Assembly (NCBI GenBank): GCA_012719455.1 | Contig: JAAYAJ010000094.1 | Span: 35,651 to 99,650, forward strand | Reading direction: 5' to 3' | DNA: 64,000 bases | Origin: Acidobacteriota bacterium | Lineage (GTDB): Bacteria > Acidobacteriota > UBA6911 | In this document: positions 35,660-46,124 of the stretch, one piece after another | Layout: each line of letters starts with the position of its first letter | How positions within the stretch are numbered: the stretch's first letter is position 1 | Notes under the pieces: model-generated | Databases searched by the model: none | What the model was told of the DNA's origin: nothing | What the model saw: only the letters and a program-made list of their open reading frames with translations | Translations under genes and position numbers: made by a program

Positions 35660-36829
35660 ATGCTACGTTTTCTGACGGCGGGCGAGTCGCACGGCAAGGG
35701 GCTGATCGGCATCCTGGAGGGGCTCCCCGCGGGCCTCGGGATAGACAGGGGTTTCGTGGACCGAGAGCTCCGGCGCAGGCAGTTGGGCTACGGCCGGGGG
35801 GGACGGATGAAGATCGAGCGGGACCGGGTCGAGATCCTCGCGGGGGTACGGCACGGCGAGACTCTCGGCAGCCCCGTGTCCTTCCTGATCACCAACCGCG
35901 ACTGGGAGAACTGGACCACGGCGATGAGCGCCGAGGGGGGCGCCGAGGGGGCCGACCGGCGGGAGATCACGCGGCCGAGGCCGGGGCACGCGGACCTGCC
36001 CGGAGTGCTTAAATACCGGAGGTCCGACGTGCGGGACATCCTCGAGCGCGCGAGCGCGCGGGAAACGGCCGCCCGGGTGGCGGGGGGAGCCCTGGCACGG
36101 CTGCTCCTTCGGCGCTACGGCATCCGCATCGGCAGCCATGTCCTTGCCGTCGGTTCGGAGCGGGTCGGGGCGGAGTTCGAGCACCTTCCCTTCGAGCGGA
36201 TCCTGGCCCTTGACCCGGAATCCCCGTTGCGCGCAGCCGACGCGGAGGCCGAGGAGAGGATGATGGCGGCCATCGACCGGGCGCGCGCAGGGGGGGACAC
36301 CCTGGGGGGGGCGATCGAGGTGGTCGCCGGGGGGGTTCCCCCGGGGCTCGGCTCCCACGTCCAGTGGGACCGGCGACTCGACGGCTGGATTGCGCAGGCG
36401 ATGCTCTCCATCCCGTCGGCAAAAGCGTGTGAAATCGGTTGCGGCCTGGAGGGGGCCCGCACTCCCGGATCGGGAGTGCACGACGCGATCATGTACGACG
36501 CCGGGCGCGGTTTTTACCACGCGACCAACCGCGCCGGAGGGATCGAGGGGGGGATGAGCAACGGCGAGGAGATCCGGGTCCGGGTCTATTGCAAGCCGAT
36601 TCCCACCCTGGGCCGGCCGCTTGCAAGCGTCGACCTCCGCTCGTTCGAACCGGCCGCGGGGGCGCTGGAGCGGGGCGACACCTGCGCGGTCCCGGCCGCG
36701 GGGGTGGTCGCCGAAGCGATGCTCGGGCTCGTCGTCGCACGCGCCTTCATAGAAAAATTCGGTGGGGACTCCGTCGCCGAAATCGACGCGCGCTACGAAG
36801 AGTATCGCCGCCATCTAGGTTCCCGCTGA
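35660..36829 (+). CDS. aroC: Chorismate synthase
   Basis: Catalyses the last step of the shikimate pathway, using reduced FMN. The 389-residue protein opens MLRFLTAGESHGKGL with the GESHG signature at 8-12. Other family segments are GYGRGGRM, RPGHADLPG, RASARETAARVA and GIEGGMSNGE. AAGGGAAAGAC precedes ATG 35660; the open frame upstream is noncoding and overlaps the mla promoter. Divergent from the mla operon. Confidence 0.97.
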   Translation: MLRFLTAGESHGKGLIGILEGLPAGLGIDRGFVDRELRRRQLGYGRGGRMKIERDRVEILAGVRHGETLGSPVSFLITNRDWENWTTAMSAEGGAEGADRREITRPRPGHADLPGVLKYRRSDVRDILERASARETAARVAGGALARLLLRRYGIRIGSHVLAVGSERVGAEFEHLPFERILALDPESPLRAADAEAEERMMAAIDRARAGGDTLGGAIEVVAGGVPPGLGSHVQWDRRLDGWIAQAMLSIPSAKACEIGCGLEGARTPGSGVHDAIMYDAGRGFYHATNRAGGIEGGMSNGEEIRVRVYCKPIPTLGRPLASVDLRSFEPAAGALERGDTCAVPAAGVVAEAMLGLVVARAFIEKFGGDSVAEIDARYEEYRRHLGSR

Positions 36830-36846
36830 ATGGGTGGAATCGGGTC

Positions 36847-36876
36847 TTTACACCCCCCCGGTCCTCGCCTTACACT
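36847..36876 (+). promoter_or_regulatory. Candidate promoter of def
   Basis: TTTACA (36847-36852), 18-base spacer, TACACT (36871-36876). Transcription would begin near 36883, at the cluster of in-frame ATGs (36885, 36891), so the mRNA would be leaderless or nearly so. Confidence 0.45.
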
Positions 36877-36890
36877 GGATGGTCATGATC

Positions 36891-37394
36891 ATGAAAATAC
36901 TCAAGTACGGGGCCCCGGAATTGCGCGTGCAGAGCGAGCGGGTGACCTCCTTCGACGACGAACTGAAAAAAATCGTGGTAGACATGTTCGAGACCATGTA
37001 CAGCTCGCCCGGGATCGGCCTGGCCGCTCCCCAGGTGGGGATCAACCTCCAGCTGTCGACCATTGACCTTTCGGTCGGGGCGGACGAGGGGAAACGGATC
37101 GTGCTCTGCAACCCCGAGATCGTCTCCTCCGAAGGGTCGCAGAGGGGGGACGAGGGCTGCTTGAGCATCCCCGATTTCAGTGAGAGCGTCACGCGTCCCC
37201 TGAAGGTGGTGGTCCGGGGGCAGGGGATCGACGGGGAGGAGTTGCGGATCGAGGCCGAAGGGCTTCTCGCCCGCTGCCTTTGTCACGAGATCGACCACCT
37301 CAACGGTATCCTGTTCATCGACCACCTCAGCTCGCTCAAGCGCACTCTCATCAAGAACCGGATCCGGAAACTGGTCAAGGCCGGGGACTGGTGA
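36891..37394 (+). CDS. def: Peptide deformylase
   Basis: Removes the formyl group from nascent proteins. The 167-residue protein has all three family motifs: GIGLAAPQVG (41-50), EGCLS with metal ligand Cys90, and HEIDH with His132, Glu133 and His136. ATG 36891 matches the family N terminus; ATG 36885 or 36879 would add two or four residues. It is followed after four bases by fmt, its functional partner. Confidence 0.96.
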   Translation: MKILKYGAPELRVQSERVTSFDDELKKIVVDMFETMYSSPGIGLAAPQVGINLQLSTIDLSVGADEGKRIVLCNPEIVSSEGSQRGDEGCLSIPDFSESVTRPLKVVVRGQGIDGEELRIEAEGLLARCLCHEIDHLNGILFIDHLSSLKRTLIKNRIRKLVKAGDW

Positions 37395-37397
37395 GGC

Positions 37398-38339
37398 ATG
37401 CGCGTCCTCTTCCTGGGCACCCCGGAGTTTGCCGTCCCCGCGCTCGAAAGCCTCCTGGAGTCCGGGTATGACGTCTGCGCCGTCATTGCCCAGCCCGACC
37501 GCCCCGCGGGGCGCGGGCACAGGCTGCAGCCGGGCCCGGTGAAACTCCTGGCCCGGAGCCGGTGCCTCTCGATCCACCAGCCCGAAAAAATCGGGGCGGC
37601 GGAAAACCGGGAGGTTTTCGAGCGCCTGCACCCCGACTACATCGTCTCCGCCGCCTACGGGCAGATCCTGCCCGGCTGGCTGCTCGATTGCGCCGGGCGC
37701 TATGCCCTGAACATCCACGCCTCGCTCCTGCCCCGCTACCGGGGGGCTGCTCCCGTCGCCTGGTCCATCCTCAACGGGGACGCCTCGAGCGGCGTCACCA
37801 TCATGGTCATGGAGGAAGCGCTGGACGCCGGTCCGATCCTGCTGCAGCGGGAGGTGCCGATCGGGCTGGAGACGACGACGGGGGAGTTGACCGGGACGCT
37901 GGCGCGGGAGGGGGCGCGGCTGCTCATCGAAGCCCTCGAGCGTCTCGAGCGCGGCACCCTGCGCGCCGTCCCGCAGGATGAGACGCTGGTCACATGGGCC
38001 CCCCGCCTGACGAAGGAAATGGCTCCTGTCTCCTGGGAGCGGGGCGCGCTGGAGATCCACAACCGGATCCGGGCGTTCAACCCCTGGCCCGGGGCGCAGA
38101 CCTCCCTTGCCGGGGAGCCGCTGCGCCTTTGGCGCAGCTTCCCGACGGACCTGGCAGGGTTCGAGGGCGCGGATCCCGGGCGGTTCCTGTCGTTGTCGGA
38201 GCGGGGGATGCGGGTACAGTGCGGCGGCGGCAGCGTCCTGGAGCTCCTGGAGGTGCAGCGGCCGGGGAAGAAGCGGGTGAGCGGGCGCGAGTTCGCCTCG
38301 GGCGCGCGCCTGCGCCCCGGGGACGTACTTTTTCATTAA
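37398..38339 (+). CDS. fmt: Methionyl-tRNA formyltransferase
   Basis: Formylates initiator Met-tRNA with 10-formyl-tetrahydrofolate. The 313-residue protein opens MRVLFLGTPEFAVPAL. The catalytic region is ALNIHASLLPRYRGAAPVAW and continues with VTIMVMEEALDAGPIL. The C-terminal oligonucleotide-binding-like domain is complete. It forms a def-fmt-rsmB group. Confidence 0.97.
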   Translation: MRVLFLGTPEFAVPALESLLESGYDVCAVIAQPDRPAGRGHRLQPGPVKLLARSRCLSIHQPEKIGAAENREVFERLHPDYIVSAAYGQILPGWLLDCAGRYALNIHASLLPRYRGAAPVAWSILNGDASSGVTIMVMEEALDAGPILLQREVPIGLETTTGELTGTLAREGARLLIEALERLERGTLRAVPQDETLVTWAPRLTKEMAPVSWERGALEIHNRIRAFNPWPGAQTSLAGEPLRLWRSFPTDLAGFEGADPGRFLSLSERGMRVQCGGGSVLELLEVQRPGKKRVSGREFASGARLRPGDVLFH

Positions 38340-38386
38340 CCGGTTTCCCGCGCCGGCGGACCGGGACGCCGGCGGCTTTTCCAAGC

Positions 38387-39661
38387 ATGATCTCTCCAAC
38401 CCGAAGACTGAGTCTCACGCTATTGTCGCGGATCGAGTCGCGGCGCCTGCACAGCGACGACGCCCTCCATTCGCCCGCCATGGAGCGGCTCGACCCGCGC
38501 GACCGGCGCTTGGTCACGGAGATCGTTTACGGGACCCTGCGCTGGCGCGCCCCCCTCGATCACGTGCTGGCCCTGCAGAGCGCGCGCCCCTGGGCCGGGA
38601 TCGATCCGACGATCCGTACCCTGCTCCGGATGAGCCTCTACCAGATGTGGAAGATGGACCGGGTTCCCGATCACGCGATCTGCAACGATGCCGTGGAACT
38701 GGCTCGGCGGGGGAGCAGGGGGGGGAGCGACCGGCTTGTCAACGGGATCCTGCGCAGCCTGGGGCGGTCTCGCCCCTGGGAACGGGACGATTTCCTCGCC
38801 GGTGCGCCCGGCTGGGTGCGGGTTTCGCTCCCGCGCTGGCTCTACCAGCGGTGGGTCCGCCGCTACGGCGTCGCGCAAGCGGAGGAGTACGCGCTTTCCC
38901 TGAATGCGCCCCCGCGGGCGGCCTTCCGGCCGGGGGACGGGGCGGGGGAGGGAGAGACTCCGCCCGGGGAGCCGTCTCCACTGGTTCCGGGTGCGCTGCT
39001 GGCGACGGAGGAGGTCCCTATCAAGGGGGGGGAGCAGGTCCAGGACGAGGCTTCGCAGTTGATGCCCCATCTTTTCGGCCCGGCGGGGCAGAGGGGCAGG
39101 GCGTGGGACGCCTGCGCCGCCCCGGGGGGGAAAGCGGCCATCCTCGGGAGGATTTTCGAACGGGTGGTGGCCAGCGATATCAGCCTCAACCGGGTACGGC
39201 GCATGCGGCGCCTGGCCGGAACGGAGGGGCTGGCGCGCGTGGGGACGATCGTGGCCGACGCGGGGGGGCCGCCCCCCTTCAGCACGGAGTTCGAGGCGGT
39301 GCTCGCCGACGTTCCCTGCTCCGGGCTGGGCACCCTCAGGAGAAACCCGGAAATCAAGTGGCATTTCAAGCCGGAAGGGTTCGCGGAGCTCGGACAGGCC
39401 CAGGCCCGGATCCTCGGCAGCGTCGCGCGCTCGGTGGCGGCGGGGGGGCGCCTGCTCTACACCACCTGCTCTACCGAGCCGGAGGAGAATGAGCGGGTGG
39501 TGGAGCAGTTTCTCGCCTCCCACCCCGATTTCCAGGTTGACCCCCCCCTTTATCCGAGGGGGGTGGCCGCCTGGACGGGGCCTGACGGCTTCGTGCGCAC
39601 CTTTCCCTCCGTCCGCCGCTGGGACGGCTTCTTCGCCGCGCTGATGCGGCGCCGGGGATGA
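38387..39661 (+). CDS. rsmB: 16S rRNA (cytosine-967-C5)-methyltransferase RsmB
   Basis: A 424-residue m5C methyltransferase. The NusB-like N-terminal domain (about 1-140) includes RDRRLVTEIVYGTLRW. The methyltransferase domain has WDACAAPGGKAA for S-adenosylmethionine and two key cysteines, ADVPCSGLGTLRRNP and YTTCSTEPEEN. I chose ATG 38387; the open frame upstream overlaps fmt. Order def-fmt-rsmB-rpe is common. Confidence 0.95.
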   Translation: MISPTRRLSLTLLSRIESRRLHSDDALHSPAMERLDPRDRRLVTEIVYGTLRWRAPLDHVLALQSARPWAGIDPTIRTLLRMSLYQMWKMDRVPDHAICNDAVELARRGSRGGSDRLVNGILRSLGRSRPWERDDFLAGAPGWVRVSLPRWLYQRWVRRYGVAQAEEYALSLNAPPRAAFRPGDGAGEGETPPGEPSPLVPGALLATEEVPIKGGEQVQDEASQLMPHLFGPAGQRGRAWDACAAPGGKAAILGRIFERVVASDISLNRVRRMRRLAGTEGLARVGTIVADAGGPPPFSTEFEAVLADVPCSGLGTLRRNPEIKWHFKPEGFAELGQAQARILGSVARSVAAGGRLLYTTCSTEPEENERVVEQFLASHPDFQVDPPLYPRGVAAWTGPDGFVRTFPSVRRWDGFFAALMRRRG

Positions 39662-39715
39662 CCGGGAGGCGAAAGGACAAGTGTCTTTATCGCAAGGTTT
39701 TAGGGGGCGGATTGC

Positions 39716-39744
39716 TTGCATCCGGCAATCGGCTGTGCTACATT
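39716..39744 (+). promoter_or_regulatory. Candidate promoter of rpe
   Basis: TTGCAT (39716-39721), 17-base spacer, TACATT (39739-39744). The leader to the rpe start would be about 68 bases. Confidence 0.5.
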
Positions 39745-39818
39745 TTCTGCCGATCGGCACGTGGTGGAGGCGGAATCGGCCCGAACCCCGCCGCGGCGTG
39801 ATTCCAGGGTGAACGGCA

Positions 39819-40517
39819 TTGGATCGAATCATAGAAATCGCACCCTCGATATTGTCGGCCGACTTCGCGCGGTTGGCCGCGGAGATCGGAAAGATCGAGC
39901 GGGGAGGCGCGGACGTGGTCCATCTCGACGTGATGGACGGCCGTTTTGTTCCCAACCTGACCATCGGTCCCCCTGTCGTGGCCTCCATCCGAGGCTGCAC
40001 CCGGTTGCCGCTGGATGTCCACCTGATGATGGCGCGGCCGGAGCGCTTCCTGGACCCCTTCATCGAAGCCGGGGCCGACTGGCTCTCGGTCCATGTCGAG
40101 GCGGACGTGCACCTGGACCGGACGCTCAACCATATCCGCGCCCGGGGTAAGCGGCCCGGCATCGCCCTGAACCCGGCGACCCCGCTCGCGCTCCTCGAGG
40201 AAGCGCTGCCGCTTGCCGACTTCGTGCTCCTGATGACGGTCAACCCCGGCTTCGGCGGACAGAAGTTCATCCCTTCGATGCTGAAAAAAATCGACCGGCT
40301 GCGGGAGATGATCGTATCTAACGGGTATCGGACCCGCATCGAGGTGGATGGCGGCATCGGTCCCGACAACCTGGCCGATGTCCTTGGGGCGGGGGCCGAC
40401 ATCATCGTCGCCGGTTCCGCGGTTTTCGGTCACCCGGACGGCGCCTCCGCCGGGGTGGCGGAGATGAAGGGCATGGCGGCCGGGACGCAAAAGGGAGGCG
40501 TGGGACGCCCATCGTAA
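39819..40517 (+). CDS. rpe: Ribulose-phosphate 3-epimerase
   Basis: Interconverts ribulose- and xylulose-5-phosphate in the pentose phosphate pathway. The 232-residue TIM barrel has [54 protein letters not shown] and [11 protein letters not shown], with all metal ligands and catalytic aspartates. It appears to start at TTG 39819 with AGGGTGA upstream; no in-frame ATG precedes the conserved region. Confidence 0.95.
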   Translation: MDRIIEIAPSILSADFARLAAEIGKIERGGADVVHLDVMDGRFVPNLTIGPPVVASIRGCTRLPLDVHLMMARPERFLDPFIEAGADWLSVHVEADVHLDRTLNHIRARGKRPGIALNPATPLALLEEALPLADFVLLMTVNPGFGGQKFIPSMLKKIDRLREMIVSNGYRTRIEVDGGIGPDNLADVLGAGADIIVAGSAVFGHPDGASAGVAEMKGMAAGTQKGGVGRPS

Positions 40518-40549
40518 CGACGGGCCCTGCCTATGGGAGGCGATTTGGT

Positions 40550-41671
40550 ATGAGATGGATCGTGCGCTGTGTCGCAATGGGCATGCTCCTGGCCGGGCTG
40601 GTGGGCTGCAGCCAGAAGAGCGCCCGGCTGCAGAAGGGGGTTGTCCCCCCGGACCAGACGCTGTTCGACACCGGGAGCGATTACCTGAAGAAGGGGCAGT
40701 ACATCAAGTCGAGGCTGGCGTTCCAGACACTGCTAAACACCTACCCCGACAGCGAGGTGGCGGCCGAGGCCTATTTCGCCATGGGCGATTCCTTTTACGA
40801 GGAGGGGGGGACGGAAAACCTGCTCCAGGCCGAGGACCAGTACAAGAATTTCATCGTCTTCTACCCGCAGCACCCGCGTGCGGTGGACGCCCAGCTGAAG
40901 ATCATCTCCGCCAATTATAAGCTGATCAACACCCCGGACCGTGACCAGCAGTATACGCGGCGCACCCTCGATGAAATCACCCAGTTCGAGCGGCGCTTCG
41001 GCGACAGCGACTACCTTCCCATCGTGCGGCAGTGGCGCTCCACCGTGGAGGATGTGCTGGCGCGCGGGGATTACGGCGTCGGGAAGTTCTACGCCGATCG
41101 GGGCAACGTGCTGGGTGCCCTCGGCCGCTACCAGGAGATCGTCGATAAATACCCCGATTACGCCGAGCGCGACGTGGTGCTCTACAAACTCGGCCAGATC
41201 TATGAACGGTCCCGCAGCGAGCAGGACCACGAGAAAGCGAAGGAGTACTACGCCGAGATCGCGCGGGAGTTTCCCTTCAGCCGGCATTACCTCGAAGCCC
41301 GGGAGCGCCTGGGCGCGCTCGGGGCCGAGATCCCGGAAGTCGACACGGAAATGGCCGCCCGCCATCGGGCGAACGTGAAGGAGTCCAAGGGCTTTTCGCC
41401 GCTCAAGCCGCTGATCGACTTCGGCAAGGCGCTCGGGTTTGTCCCCCCGCCGGACCAGTACGAGGTGGCGCAGAAGACGCTCGAGGCTGAAAAGGCCCGC
41501 AACGCCGAACTGGCCGCGGCGGAGGCGAAAGCGGCGGCGGGGGACGACATCCTGATCGAGACGGAGATCCGCAAGAGCGCCTCGGGCGCCGACGCCGGGC
41601 AGGCGGCCGGGGATGCGGGCGCGGCGGAGCAGGAAAAAGGCAGCAGCCGCTACAAACGGAAGCAGGACTAG
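40550..41671 (+). CDS. bamD: Outer-membrane assembly lipoprotein BamD (YfiO)
   Basis: Component of the BAM complex that inserts beta-barrel proteins. The 373-residue protein has a lipobox LVGC with Cys20. TPR-type helical pairs follow, including SDYLKKGQYIKSRLAFQTLL, AEAYFAMGDSFYEEGG and YYAEIAREFPFSRHYLEARE. An Ala/Lys-rich C-terminal extension (about 290-373) goes beyond the usual 250-residue form. GGGAGG precedes the ATG. Confidence 0.92.
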   Translation: MRWIVRCVAMGMLLAGLVGCSQKSARLQKGVVPPDQTLFDTGSDYLKKGQYIKSRLAFQTLLNTYPDSEVAAEAYFAMGDSFYEEGGTENLLQAEDQYKNFIVFYPQHPRAVDAQLKIISANYKLINTPDRDQQYTRRTLDEITQFERRFGDSDYLPIVRQWRSTVEDVLARGDYGVGKFYADRGNVLGALGRYQEIVDKYPDYAERDVVLYKLGQIYERSRSEQDHEKAKEYYAEIAREFPFSRHYLEARERLGALGAEIPEVDTEMAARHRANVKESKGFSPLKPLIDFGKALGFVPPPDQYEVAQKTLEAEKARNAELAAAEAKAAAGDDILIETEIRKSASGADAGQAAGDAGAAEQEKGSSRYKRKQD

Positions 41672-41684
41672 GGACCAGGCGCCT

Positions 41685-42347
41685 ATGACGCTCAGATTGC
41701 TGGTAGCGGATGACAGCGTGACGATACACACGATGGTGCGCCTCGCCTTCGACGGCGAGGACGCGGTCGTGGAGGCGGTCACCAGCGGCGAGGCCGCCCT
41801 GGAAGCGCTCGGTCGGGTCCGTCCGGACATCGTGCTGGCCGATGCGATCATGCCCGGGCTTGACGGGTACGCCTTGTGCGGGCGCATCCGGGAGCACCCG
41901 GAATTCGGCTCCCTCCCCGTACTCCTCCTGTGCGGCACTTTCGAGCCCTTCGACCCGGAGGAAGCACAACGGGTGCGCGCCGACGGGCACCTGTCAAAAC
42001 CCTTCGATCCTTCGGAACTGATTGACCGGGTGCATGCCTTGGTCGGCCGGGCGGCTCCGACGGCGGCGCCGCCGGACGGGACCGGTGCGCGGGTCCGGGA
42101 ATCCTTCCTGGGGCCGGGGGCGATCCTCGACCTGTTCGGCCCGGGCCAGCCGTGCCGGGGGTCGGAAGCGGCCAGGGGCGCGGGCGGACTGACGGACGAG
42201 GACGTGCGCCGGGTGGCCGAAGAGGTTGTGCGGCGGATGGCGCCCGAAGTCATCCGCGAGGTCGCCTGGGAAGTTGTGCCCGAGCTGGCCGAAGTCCTCG
42301 TCAAGCGCGTTGTCGACAGCCGGGACCCGGAGCCCGAGCTGTCCTAG
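41685..42347 (+). CDS. Response regulator with receiver domain and short C-terminal module
   Basis: A 220-residue protein. The receiver domain (about 1-125) has Asp9-Asp10, phosphoacceptor Asp53, Thr85 and Lys105, so it should be phosphorylated. The C-terminal part holds a helical module EVIREVAWEVVPELAEVLVKR seen in some FrzZ-like or single-domain regulators; there is no HTH. It probably acts by protein contact. It follows bamD by 13 bases. No histidine kinase is adjacent. Confidence 0.88.
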   Translation: MTLRLLVADDSVTIHTMVRLAFDGEDAVVEAVTSGEAALEALGRVRPDIVLADAIMPGLDGYALCGRIREHPEFGSLPVLLLCGTFEPFDPEEAQRVRADGHLSKPFDPSELIDRVHALVGRAAPTAAPPDGTGARVRESFLGPGAILDLFGPGQPCRGSEAARGAGGLTDEDVRRVAEEVVRRMAPEVIREVAWEVVPELAEVLVKRVVDSRDPEPELS

Positions 42348-42352
42348 ACCGC

Positions 42353-42381
42353 TAGACTATGCGCACCGTTTCGAATACAAT
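42353..42381 (+). promoter_or_regulatory. Candidate promoter of valS
   Basis: TAGACT (42353-42358), 17-base spacer, TACAAT (42376-42381). Transcription would begin near 42388, about 43 bases before the ATG. Confidence 0.45.
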
Positions 42382-42430
42382 TCCTCCCTTTGTTCCCGGT
42401 CAGGGTATCCATTGAAGAAAGAGGTCGGAA

Positions 42431-45094
42431 ATGTCGCGTGAACCGCTCGCCAAGGCCTACCAGCCCGGGGATTTCGAGCAGAAATGGTATGAGTTCTGGG
42501 AAACGCGCGGGTACTTCGGCGCCGAAGCTCCCTCGACGCGGCCCCGTTTCTGCATCGTCATCCCGCCCCCCAACGTCACGGGATCGCTCCACATGGGGCA
42601 TGCGCTGCAGCACACGCTGCACGACATCCTGGTGCGCTGGAAGCGGATGAGCGGGTACAACACCCTCTGGCTGCCGGGGACGGACCACGCCAGCATCGCG
42701 GTGCACTACGTTTTGGACAAGCAGCTGGAGGCGCAGAACAAGAACCGGCTGGAGATGGGGCGCGACGAGTTCCTCCGGCTCGCCTGGGAGTGGAAGAAGA
42801 AGAGCGGCGGGACCATTCTCAACCAGATGAGGCGCATGGGGGTTTCCTGCGACTGGAGCCGCGAGCGCTTCACCATGGACGAGCAGTTGTCGCGCGCCGT
42901 CGTCGAGGTTTTCGTCCGCCTTTACGAGGAGGGGCTGATCTACCGGGGTGAATACATCGTCAACTGGTGCCCCCGCTGCAAGACCGCGATCTCCGACCTG
43001 GAGGTCGTCTACCAGCCCACGAAGGGGAAGCTGTGGCATATCCGCTATCCCCTCGTGGGGAGCGACCGGGTCCTGACCGTGGCCACCACCCGGCCGGAAA
43101 CTATGCTGGGGGACACCGCCCTGGCCGTGCACCCCGAAGACGACCGCTACCGGGACCTGGTGGGGCGCAAGGTGCTCGTGCCGGTGGCGGGGCGCGAGAT
43201 CCCGGTCATCGCCGACGCCTTCGTGGACCGTGAGTTCGGCACCGGCGTCGTCAAGGTCACCCCGGCTCACGACCCGAACGATTACGAGGCCGGCATCCGC
43301 AACGGACTTCCCAAGATCACCGTCATCGACGACGACGGGCGGATGACCGAGGCCGCCGGGGTCTACCGGGGGATGGACCGCTTCGAGTGCCGCCGGCGGC
43401 TGGTCGAACAGCTCGAAGCGGAAGGACGCCTGGACCGGGTCGAGGACCACGAGCACAACGTCGGGCAGTGCGACCGCTGTTCGACCGTCGTCGAACCGAA
43501 GATCTCGCTGCAGTGGTACCTGAAGGTGGAGACCCTGGCCCGCGAGGCGATCGAGGCGGTGGAAAACGGGCGGGTGCGTTTCGTGCCGGACAACTTCAAG
43601 AAGCGCTATTTCGAATGGATGTACAATATCCACGACTGGTGCATCTCGCGCCAGCTCTGGTGGGGCCATCGGATCCCGGCGTGGCACTGCGATGCGTGCG
43701 GCGAGATCACCGTCAGCCGCACCACTCCCTCCGGCTGCGGTCGTTGCGGCGGCGCGCTCCGGGAAGAGAGCGACATCCTGGATACCTGGTTCAGTTCCGC
43801 GCTGTGGCCCTTTTCGACGCTGGGCTGGCCCGATGACACCGAGGACCTGCGCACCTTCTACCCCACCGACGTGTTGATCACCGGCCCGGACATCATCTTC
43901 TTCTGGGTCGCGCGCATGATCATGATGGGGCTCAAGTTCACCGGCGAGGTCCCCTTCTCCGAGGTGCACATCAACGGCATCGTCAGGGACGCCCAGCGCA
44001 AGAAGATGAGCAAGACCAAGGGGAACATCGTCGAGCCGCTCGCGCTCGTGGACGAGTACGGGGCCGACGCCGTGCGCTTCACCCTCTCCTCCATGGCCGT
44101 TCCCGGGACCGATATCCCCTTTTCCTCCGACCGGATGAAGGGGTACAGCGCCTTCGCCAACAAGGTCTGGAATGCCGCCCGTTTTGTGCTGATGAACCTC
44201 CGGGAGACCGACGGCGCCCCGGACGTGGAGGAGGTGGAGGCGCTGGTGCGGGGGGATGGACTCCCGATCGAGGACCTCTGGATCCTGGACCGCCTTAACC
44301 GGACGGCGGCGGGGATTGCGGAAGCACTCGAGAAGTACCGGTTCCACGAAGCGTCGGCCCTCATCTACCAGTTCATCTGGCACGAGCTGTGTGACTGGTA
44401 CATCGAGCTGGTCAAGCCGGTGCTGACCTCCGAATCCGCCCCTGCGGAGGAGCGGGAACCCCGGATCAGGGTCCTGCTCCATGTGTTCGATTCGGCGCTG
44501 AGGCTGTTGCACCCCTTCATGCCCTTCATCACCGAGGAGATCTGGCAGAAGCTGCCCCACTCGGGCGAAAGTCTCATGATGCAGGAGTTTCCCCGGCCCC
44601 GTCCATCCTTCGACAATCCCGGGGCGGCGGAGAACATGCAGGAACTGATGGACCTTGTCGGGGAGATCCGCTCGCTGCGCGCGGAGATGAACATCGACCC
44701 GCGCCGGTCTCTGGATGCGGTCGTGGACGCGCGCGACGAAGCCGCCGCCCTGTTGGTCGGGCAGAACCTCGACAAGATCCTCACCATGGCGCGGCTGGGG
44801 TCGGTGCGGTTCGCCCCGGCCCTGCCGGAAGGACTCCTGCGGGGGGTGGCCCGGCTCGGGGAATTCGGCCTGGACGTGGCCGGCGCCATCGACATCGCCG
44901 CCGAGCGGGAACGGATCGGGCGGGAGATGGCGCGGGTGAAAGAAGAAATCGACCGGATCGCCCGGAAGGTGCAGAACCACGAGTTCATGGCGCGCGCACC
45001 GAAGGAGATCGTGCAGGAGAACCGCGCGCGCCACGAAGAGCTGAGTGAACGCTACCGCAAGCTCCAGTCCAACCTGGATTTTCTGCCGCGGTAG
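42431..45094 (+). CDS. valS: Valyl-tRNA synthetase
   Basis: Charges tRNA-Val. The 887-residue class I synthetase has the HIGH motif as HMGH in [15 protein letters not shown], the zinc-like GCGRCGG knuckle, KMSKTKGN as the KMSKS loop, and the editing domain (about 195-345) with [14 protein letters not shown]-terminal coiled-coil arm ends the protein. It is the first gene before birA and ftsY. A tRNA-Val gene occurs elsewhere in the window. Confidence 0.98.
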   Translation: MSREPLAKAYQPGDFEQKWYEFWETRGYFGAEAPSTRPRFCIVIPPPNVTGSLHMGHALQHTLHDILVRWKRMSGYNTLWLPGTDHASIAVHYVLDKQLEAQNKNRLEMGRDEFLRLAWEWKKKSGGTILNQMRRMGVSCDWSRERFTMDEQLSRAVVEVFVRLYEEGLIYRGEYIVNWCPRCKTAISDLEVVYQPTKGKLWHIRYPLVGSDRVLTVATTRPETMLGDTALAVHPEDDRYRDLVGRKVLVPVAGREIPVIADAFVDREFGTGVVKVTPAHDPNDYEAGIRNGLPKITVIDDDGRMTEAAGVYRGMDRFECRRRLVEQLEAEGRLDRVEDHEHNVGQCDRCSTVVEPKISLQWYLKVETLAREAIEAVENGRVRFVPDNFKKRYFEWMYNIHDWCISRQLWWGHRIPAWHCDACGEITVSRTTPSGCGRCGGALREESDILDTWFSSALWPFSTLGWPDDTEDLRTFYPTDVLITGPDIIFFWVARMIMMGLKFTGEVPFSEVHINGIVRDAQRKKMSKTKGNIVEPLALVDEYGADAVRFTLSSMAVPGTDIPFSSDRMKGYSAFANKVWNAARFVLMNLRETDGAPDVEEVEALVRGDGLPIEDLWILDRLNRTAAGIAEALEKYRFHEASALIYQFIWHELCDWYIELVKPVLTSESAPAEEREPRIRVLLHVFDSALRLLHPFMPFITEEIWQKLPHSGESLMMQEFPRPRPSFDNPGAAENMQELMDLVGEIRSLRAEMNIDPRRSLDAVVDARDEAAALLVGQNLDKILTMARLGSVRFAPALPEGLLRGVARLGEFGLDVAGAIDIAAERERIGREMARVKEEIDRIARKVQNHEFMARAPKEIVQENRARHEELSERYRKLQSNLDFLPR

Positions 45095-45099
45095 GGGCG

Positions 45100-46086
45100 A
45101 TGAACGCGATCAAGCTTCCTTCAATCCTGACCGACCTGGGCCACGTGGGAGAGGCGGGGCTCCCCCTGGGCGCCGGCGCCTGGTTCGAGCGCGAACTCGA
45201 GCTGTGCCGCGAGTGGGGATTCCAGCTGGAGACGATCGGGGGAAGGGTGCGCCTCGCTCCCGATCCCGACGCGCTGGTGCCGTACTGGATCCAGAGGGAG
45301 ACTCCCGCCCTGGCCTGGGAGTGGCTCAGGATTCACGGGTTCCTGAGCGTGGATTCCACCAATCGTGAGGCGCTCGACCTGGCACGGGGCGGTGCGCCCG
45401 GGGGGAGCCTGGTGTGCGCCGAACAGCAGAGCGCGGGGAAGGGGCGTATGGGGCGCAGCTGGTTTTCACCGCGCGGAACGGGGATCTACGCGAGCCTCGT
45501 TGTACGCCCGACGCGGGAGCAGCAGCGGTGGCCCCTGCTCGCGCACGTGGCCGCCGTGTCGCTGTACGACGCGATTTCCGCCTGCGTCGTTGGGATGGCG
45601 GCGCGGCGGCTGGACATCGACCTCAAGTGGCCCAACGACGTGCTCCTCGGGGGGCGGAAATGCGCCGGCATCCTGCTCGAGTCGCTTTCGTCCGGTGAGG
45701 GGGCGCCGGCCGTGGTCGTGGGGGTCGGCATCAACGTGCACCCCGGGAGCGTGCCGGCGGAACTCGAGGGGGAGGCGGTTTCCGTGGCCGAGATGGCGGG
45801 ACGGACCGTACCCCGACGTCTCCTGCTGGTCACCTTCCTCTACCATTTTCAAAAGGGGTACCGGGAGTTCGAAGCCGGGGACGACGCCGGCATCCTCGAG
45901 GGGTGGAAGACGCGCTCCTCCATGTGGGACGGGGTCCCGGTCTGGATCCTCGAGGGGGCGGTACGCCGGGCGGCCGTCACCTGCGGCCTGGATGAAACCG
46001 GCGCCCTGCTGGTACGCACCGAGGCGGGTGCGCTCGAGACCGTTTTCGCCGGGGACATCCGCGTGCGCCGCCGCGACGGGAGCTGA
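45100..46086 (+). CDS. birA: Biotin-[acetyl-CoA-carboxylase] ligase BirA
   Basis: Attaches biotin to carboxylases and may repress biotin genes. The 328-residue protein has an N-terminal domain of about 85 residues with a degenerate winged-helix pattern. The ligase domain has AEQQSAGKGRMGRSWFSPRG and LKWPNDVLLGGRKCAGIL. A C-terminal SH3-like domain ends the protein. It begins six bases after valS. Confidence 0.9.
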   Translation: MNAIKLPSILTDLGHVGEAGLPLGAGAWFERELELCREWGFQLETIGGRVRLAPDPDALVPYWIQRETPALAWEWLRIHGFLSVDSTNREALDLARGGAPGGSLVCAEQQSAGKGRMGRSWFSPRGTGIYASLVVRPTREQQRWPLLAHVAAVSLYDAISACVVGMAARRLDIDLKWPNDVLLGGRKCAGILLESLSSGEGAPAVVVGVGINVHPGSVPAELEGEAVSVAEMAGRTVPRRLLLVTFLYHFQKGYREFEAGDDAGILEGWKTRSSMWDGVPVWILEGAVRRAAVTCGLDETGALLVRTEAGALETVFAGDIRVRRRDGS

Positions 46087-46124
46087 TCCCGTTTCGAAAC
46101 CTATCGCCGGAAAAAGGAGCCGTC

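Noticed and set aside
42344..45034. 896-codon open frame opposite valS
   Set aside because: Antisense shadow of a certain gene with no motifs of its own.
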